From Thermoplasmata archaeon (lineage in GTDB: Archaea > Thermoplasmatota > Thermoplasmata > Lutacidiplasmatales > UBA184), in the NCBI GenBank assembly GCA_030043405.1, contig JASHXS010000204.1, positions 1-7,560 of the forward strand: a DNA stretch of 7,560 bases, read 5' to 3'. The notes below the pieces were generated by a model. That model made no database searches and was not told the DNA's origin. It saw nothing but the letters and a program-made list of their open reading frames with translations. The position numbers and the translations under genes were made by a program. Of the stretch, positions 1-4,700 are shown piece after piece (within the stretch, counting starts at the first letter, position 1; each line of letters starts with the position of its first letter).

Positions 1-384
1 GAAGTTGATCGCCCGGTCGGCGTCCAACTCGAGGGGTGTCTCGGAGAACGGAAGGAACGGCGGGACCGAAAAATGCGTGAAGCCATCGCCGAGGACGTGA
101 GCTAGGCCGCCGGCTTCCATCACCAGGAAGTAGACGAGCGTCGAGCCGGGGGCGAGGATCGGCGCCACGAGGGACCCGACCACCGCCACCACGGTGACCC
201 CGAAGATCGAGTGGGTGATCCCGTGGTGGCGGAGGATGGGAAACCGCTTCGCCAGCGGGAAAAAGATCACGTCGGCGTCCGGGAGCCCGCCGGCGAGGGC
301 GCCGGCCGCGAGGTACGAGGGGTTCGCGCCGACGATCCCGTACGTCAGCAGGTAGGCGAGGAGGACGTGGGTGAAGAGGTCCAC
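1..384 (-). CDS. YdjM/DUF457-type membrane-bound metal-dependent hydrolase, C-terminus cut by window edge
   Basis: 128 codons are visible and the frame is still open at base 1. The protein starts MDLFTHVLLAYLL and has hydrophobic segments near residues 5-30, 60-80 and 82-96. Polar motifs match the YdjM (DUF457) family of membrane proteins predicted to be metal-dependent hydrolases: LPDAD (34-38), RHHGITHS (52-59) and LGDGFTHF (98-105). The Asp and His residues in these motifs are the likely metal ligands. Substrates of this family are generally not known. GTG 384 is the only reasonable start, because the EF-1-beta stop lies in the same frame 15 bases upstream and there is no ATG between. No Shine-Dalgarno is visible, so translation may depend on ribosomes arriving from EF-1-beta. 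Confidence 0.85.
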   Translation of the reverse strand, partial: MDLFTHVLLAYLLTYGIVGANPSYLAAGALAGGLPDADVIFFPLAKRFPILRHHGITHSIFGVTVVAVVGSLVAPILAPGSTLVYFLVMEAGGLAHVLGDGFTHFSVPPFLPFSETPLELDADRAINF

Positions 385-399
385 GGAGGGGCGGGGAGC

Positions 400-669
400 C
401 TAGACGAGGCTCTCCTCCATCACCTCGACCGACTCGACGTGGGGAACCTTCGCGAACGCCTGTTCGGTCGAGTCCAAGAGCCCGCTCGTGTCCGCCATGA
501 GGACGGAGACGAGGAGCGACTTGAGCCCGAAGGCAATGTCCTTGACCTGCATGCCCCGAATGGTGACGCCCGCGGGCACGGCGCCCCGGACCCCTTCGGC
601 CATCGCCTTGAGGTCGGTCTCGACGCCCTGCGGCATCAGACGGAACAGCACCGCCACCTGACCGCCCAT
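400..669 (-). CDS. ef1b: Archaeal translation elongation factor 1-beta
   Basis: This is a protein of 89 residues, the usual size for aEF-1-beta. It is the guanine-nucleotide exchange factor that recharges EF-1-alpha with GTP during cytosolic protein synthesis. The family pattern is clear: MGGQVAVLFRLMP at the start, the core KDIAFGLKSLLVSVLM (43-58), and the ending AFAKVPHVESVEVMEESLV. The core matches the FGLKAL-type exchange motif, and VESVEV is the typical final strand. The start ATG 669 has GAGG at a suitable distance and follows the zinc-ribbon stop by eight bases. Pairing with the HVO_2753-type gene is a known euryarchaeal arrangement. The stop TAG is followed, in the same frame and 15 bases later, by the GTG of the next gene. 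Confidence 0.93.
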   Translation of the reverse strand: MGGQVAVLFRLMPQGVETDLKAMAEGVRGAVPAGVTIRGMQVKDIAFGLKSLLVSVLMADTSGLLDSTEQAFAKVPHVESVEVMEESLV

Positions 670-674
670 CGGAT

Positions 675-678
675 CCTC
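675..678 (-). promoter_or_regulatory. Short Shine-Dalgarno for EF-1-beta
   Basis: The minus strand carries GAGG five bases before the ATG at 669. It uses the last base of the zinc-ribbon stop codon (TAGAGG). This supports ATG 669 as the EF-1-beta start and suggests that ribosomes ending the zinc-ribbon gene could re-initiate here. Confidence 0.6.
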
Positions 679-851
679 TACGGGCCGCGGAAGCCGCACT
701 TCGGGCACGTGTACTCGACCGACTGGTCGCGGCACCGGGCGCATCGCCCGATGGTCGCCTCCCCGCACGACGGGCACGGGAACTGGGTGGCCCCCGGCGC
801 GGGCACCGCGCGCCCGCACGACGTGCACCGGAGGTCGACCTTCGCCTGCAT
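678..851 (-). CDS. HVO_2753-family small zinc-ribbon protein
   Basis: This is a protein of 57 residues with four CXXC pairs: C9/C12, C26/C29, C37/C40 and C49/C52. The pairs sit in CTSCG, CPSCG, CARCR and CPKCG. This is the layout of the small archaeal zinc-finger protein HVO_2753, known from Haloferax, which binds zinc in two pockets and affects swarming and biofilm formation. Its molecular role is not settled, though its usual place beside EF-1-beta suggests a link to translation. ATG 851 is chosen because it starts just before the first CXXC at the family length; the longer open frame upstream overlaps the membrane-protein gene. No Shine-Dalgarno is visible in the 17-base gap before it. The stop codon TAG lies eight bases before EF-1-beta. 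Confidence 0.88.
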   Translation of the reverse strand: MQAKVDLRCTSCGRAVPAPGATQFPCPSCGEATIGRCARCRDQSVEYTCPKCGFRGP

Positions 852-868
852 TGGAACGGACGGGCGCC

Positions 869-1717
869 CTACTTCTTCGTCGGGTTCCGTCGGCGCGCGC
901 CCAGCCGGGCGGCCAATATAAAGAGGACGCCGACAAACGCGACGACGCCCGTCACGTACCAGATCGTGTAGTCCGGCGCCGGCCCCGGCACGTAGAACGA
1001 CGCGGTGTACACCGTCGAACCGTTCGCGAAGCGAACGAGCCCGTGCTCCTGCGTGAGGGAGATCGAGAAGGTATGCCAACCGGTCGAGAGGTTGATGCTG
1101 GCGTACTCGAACGAGAAGTTGTACTCCGAGAAGGGCAGGATGTTCGGGGCGCTGACGTTGCCCACCTTCGCGCCGTCCAGGTCGACGATGATCGGGAAGG
1201 CGGCGACGGTGGCATTGTTGGGGTTCAGGATGACCGCGGAGAGCGTGTACGGCTGGACGACCTGCACGGTCAGGGTCAGGTTCAACGTGACGTTCGTGGT
1301 GTTCAGTACGCTCACGAGCTCCACGGCGATCGTCAACGTCTGGGGGACCGTGCCGGCCTCGAGCAGGGGACGGCCCGGAGCGCCCGCGACGATCGCGGCC
1401 GACGTGGGGGTGATCTGGACTCCAGTGAGATTGGCGCCGTTCACCGACGCGTAGTACGTGAGGTTCCCCACGATGGTGCCATTCGGAGCCGTGGCCGGGC
1501 CCCCCGAGGCCTGGATCAGGTACCGCTGGTTGGCGCCAGTGCCCACGACGCCCGGGCCGGTGATGTTCCCCTTCAGCGTCGGGTACGCCGACGCGGCCGA
1601 GAGGCCGGACGAGTGGTCCGGCGCACCGGCGGCCGACGGCCCGGCCATCGCGAGCGACGGGAGGGCGGCCACCAGCAGCAGCAACCCGAGGAGCAGGGTC
1701 CACAGGCGGGTGCTCAT
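869..1717 (-). CDS. Secreted single-pass membrane protein with CARDB-like ectodomain, unknown function
   Basis: This is a protein of 282 residues. Residues 1-25 look like a signal peptide (MSTRLW followed by a Leu-rich core, likely cleaved after SLAMA). Residues 43-160 are an all-beta region that I do not recognise by name. Residues 168-225 resemble a CARDB/Ig module, with [16 protein letters not shown] followed by GWHTFSISL. Residues 250-271 form a transmembrane helix, followed by a basic tail ([12 protein letters not shown]). I count twelve N-X-S/T sequons, so it should be heavily N-glycosylated. There are no cysteines and no obvious catalytic motif. The ATG overlaps the AglB stop (ATGA) and has a perfect Shine-Dalgarno sequence, so its synthesis is probably coupled to that of the oligosaccharyltransferase. 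Both proteins share the plan of sequon-rich beta ectodomain, one C-terminal helix and Arg-rich tail. It could be an accessory subunit, a substrate, or a surface protein sharing the operon. The gene itself is secure; its function is not known. Confidence 0.88.
   Translation of the reverse strand: MSTRLWTLLLGLLLLVAALPSLAMAGPSAAGAPDHSSGLSAASAYPTLKGNITGPGVVGTGANQRYLIQASGGPATAPNGTIVGNLTYYASVNGANLTGVQITPTSAAIVAGAPGRPLLEAGTVPQTLTIAVELVSVLNTTNVTLNLTLTVQVVQPYTLSAVILNPNNATVAAFPIIVDLDGAKVGNVSAPNILPFSEYNFSFEYASINLSTGWHTFSISLTQEHGLVRFANGSTVYTASFYVPGPAPDYTIWYVTGVVAFVGVLFILAARLGARRRNPTKK
915..922 (-). promoter_or_regulatory. Candidate internal archaeal TATA box for the zinc-ribbon/EF-1-beta genes
   Basis: The minus strand reads TTTATATT, close to the archaeal TATA consensus (TTTATATA), inside a region that is otherwise very GC-rich. 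It lies in the coding sequence of the membrane helix and uses the codons TTT-ATA-TTG. Of the 14 isoleucine codons in this gene, 13 are ATC and this is the only ATA. A start about 25 bases downstream would fall near 890 and give a leader of about 40 bases before the zinc-ribbon ATG at 851. I see no convincing purine-rich BRE just upstream, so this is a candidate only. Confidence 0.45.
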
Positions 1718-4700
1718 CGACGCGTCCACCTCCGGGTGCGCCACCAGCGCCACGTCGTGAAGGCGATCACGAGCACGGCCGTCGGCACGAACACGAGCAC
1801 CGGGATGAGCCAGTCCGGGGTGGTCGAGGGGCTCCCCAGGTTGGGCCCGGTCACCACGAGACCCGGCGAACCGTGCGCGGTCGAGGGGTGGATCGTCGCG
1901 GTCGGGATCCGGAGGAGCGCCGTGACCTGGAGCCCACCGGTGGCGTTGACCACCGTGCCGGACACGGTGACGTAGCCCGGCGCGAGATACGCGGGGCCGA
2001 CCGCGGTGAGATTGACGTAGAACGTGTAGTTCACCCCGGCGTCGACCTCCGCCGCTCCCGTCGCGGGCTTCGACTGGACGTCGAGGATCTGGGCGGACCA
2101 GCCGAGGTTCGCCAGCCGATAGCTGTCGACCACGGTGAGGGTGACCGCTTCGAAGACGTTGCCGGTGTTCACGACGTAGAACGGCACCTTGGCCGTGGCG
2201 AAGCCGACGGTCGGCGCGACCGAGGTCGAAGCGCCCACCCCGAGGCCGAAGTACGACACGACGTTCACGACGGGACTGGGCGAGACGCTCCCCTCGACGG
2301 TCCCGGAGGCGTTCACCAGCTCGAGGACGACGCCGGGATGATCCACCAGCGTCCCGACGGGCACCGTGATCGTGACCTCCACGGTGACGACGTTGCCGCC
2401 CGGTCCGGGGAGCAGCGTGACGTTCCCGACGCTGAAGGCGAAGGTCCAGTACGCCGGCGAGCCGACGGGGTGGACCGTGACGGCCTGGTTGCCGCTGTTA
2501 CGAATGGCGAACTGGAAGGTCGCCGAGCCTCCTCCGCTCACCGTCGCCGAGCCCGCGCCGACGAGGGTCGCCGAGACCGTGTGGGTCAGCACGTACGCCA
2601 GCGAGACGTTCACCGCCACGTTCCCCGTGGCGACGCGGAAGCTCGTCCGAGCCAGCGCGGTGGTCAGCACGCCGTCGGGCGAGCCGGTCGAGTTCGCCGC
2701 GACCACGTACGAGCCGATCGGGAGGGCCACCTGGATGGTGGTGCCCATCTGGACTCCGTAGAAGATCGCCTGGTTCCCGGTCGGCCCCCGGAGCGCGATG
2801 GTCGCCGGGGCGATGCCCGCCGCCGTGCCGTTCGGCCCGTTCACGGTCAGGATCACGTTCCAGGTCGAACGTAACACGAGGGAGACCGGGAGCTGGCCCG
2901 GCAAGGCGAGGGTATTCGTCAGGTTCGCGAACGGATGCGAACCACCGCCCGCCGTCGCGTAGACCGAGTAGGCACCCGGCGCCACGAGGGCCGAGAAGCT
3001 CCCGTTCGGGGCGGAGACGACCGTGACGTTGCTGAGGGGATACGGGCCGACGAGTCGGACCGAGCCGGCCAGCAGGCCGGGCTGCCCCACGGCCGAGAGG
3101 GTGCCATTCAACCACACCGGGATCGGTTGGGCCGTGAGCGGCACGTAGCAGGTGTTGGAGCCGTCCAGGGTCGTGCAGCCGGTGTTGGGGAGCGTGCTGT
3201 AGTGGGCGTAGTAGCTCCCGTTCGGTCCCGCGACGAGCTGGGTGGTGTTGACCGTCACCTGGAAGGTCGCGTTGGTGGGGAGGGAGATCGCGAAGCTACC
3301 GTTGCTCGCGGTCGCCACCAGCGTCGAGCCGCTCGGCTCGGTGAAGGTCACGGAGGTGTCCAGCGGGAGGGCGCCCCCGGTCGTGTTCCGCAAGGACCCC
3401 GAGACCGAGACGGATGGCGCGGTGACGTGCAGCACCGGAGAGATCGAGCCGCTGGAACTGACGACGACCGTCGTGAGGTTCGTGTAGGTGGTGCCGCCGA
3501 GGGTGAGGGTCGTATGGGCCGAGTACGTGCCGGGAGCCACCCGGATCCCGGTCGACGTGTAGGCGGTGCCGTTGACGGTCACGTTCAGGACCGGCGACGC
3601 TAAGGCGACGGTCACGTTGGCGACGGCCCCCCCGGTCGGGACGACGATCGTCCCGGTGGCATTGACCGCCGGGACCACGACGAGCGTGAGGGTCGACTGC
3701 GTCGCGCCGAGCGGGATCGTGGTCGTCAGGACCTGGGACGGGATGTAGATGACCGTCCCGGTCCCGATGACCGCCCGGGCGCTCAGGGAGTACGTCCCGG
3801 GTGTGGTGTCGAACGAGAACGTCGGGCCGCCGGTGAAGTTCTTGGTCGTGCCCGAGGCGGTCTGGGCGCTGAGGTTGATGTTGACGCCCGTCCCGACGGG
3901 CAGACCCAGGACCCGCAGCGTGACCGCGACCGGGTTCAGGGTCAGGTTGACCCGCTCGAGCGTGGTGAGGCCGTTCGGGGTGTACCCGCAGCTGTTCACG
4001 CCGGTGAACCCCGCGGAGGCGGCACTGATGCAGTACGAGCCCGCCGTCACGGGGAGCTGCGAGGGGAGGACCGCGGAGACCGTACCGTCCGTCCCCGCGA
4101 GCGTCGAGATCCCGGGACCGCCGAGACCGGCCGTGATGGAGACCGTCGCGGCCGGCGCGGGGAAGAAGCTGCTGTCGGGTAGCACGGAGCCGACCGAGAA
4201 GCGGGTCTGGACCGCAGCCACCGGGTTGAGGTTCAGGGTCGACGCGTAGTTGACGGTCGAGGAACCGAGGGCCGCATACAGCTCACTGTTGCCGGTCGTC
4301 AGGCCTTCCAGCGCGAGCACGCTGTACGTCCCGACGGGGAGCACGACCGAGTAGTAGTGGTCGGGGTTCGCGTAGACCGTCACCTCGGACTCGCCCGTCC
4401 CGTAGACCAGGACCCCGATGGCGGTGGAGTTCGACTGCGGGCCCGCCGCCGCGATGCTCCCGGAGAGCGTGGCCGAGGGGACCAGCGAGAGCGCCGTCAC
4501 CTGCGAGGGGAGCCCGGGGAACACGGCGGTGCTGCTGAGCGCCGACTCCAGCGACGAGCCGACATACCCGAGGGCGTACACCGAGTAGTTGCCGACGGGG
4601 AGGGTCGCCGTCACCAACCCGCTCGGACCCGAGACGATCGTCGTGCCGTTCTTGGTCTGGTCCTCGAGGGATTGCAGCGGCCCGACGGACGCGTTCTGGA

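Noticed and set aside
64..266. Short T-runs on the minus strand near 70-75 and 259-264 as terminators
   Set aside because: Both are runs of about five T inside the YdjM-type coding sequence (HFS and IFFP codons) and the frame continues past them.
400..936. A 178-codon version of EF-1-beta
   Set aside because: The extension lies across the zinc-ribbon gene in another frame. ATG 669 has a Shine-Dalgarno sequence and gives the normal 89-residue protein.
678..1703. A 341-codon version of the zinc-ribbon gene
   Set aside because: The extra 284 residues overlap the membrane-protein gene in another frame and are Arg/Pro/Gly-rich. The family length and first CXXC place the start at 851.
851..2874. 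Plus-strand open frames at 851-1975 and 1873-2874
   Set aside because: Both have the same Arg/Asp/Gly-rich shadow composition and lie opposite secure minus-strand genes. No recognisable feature was found.
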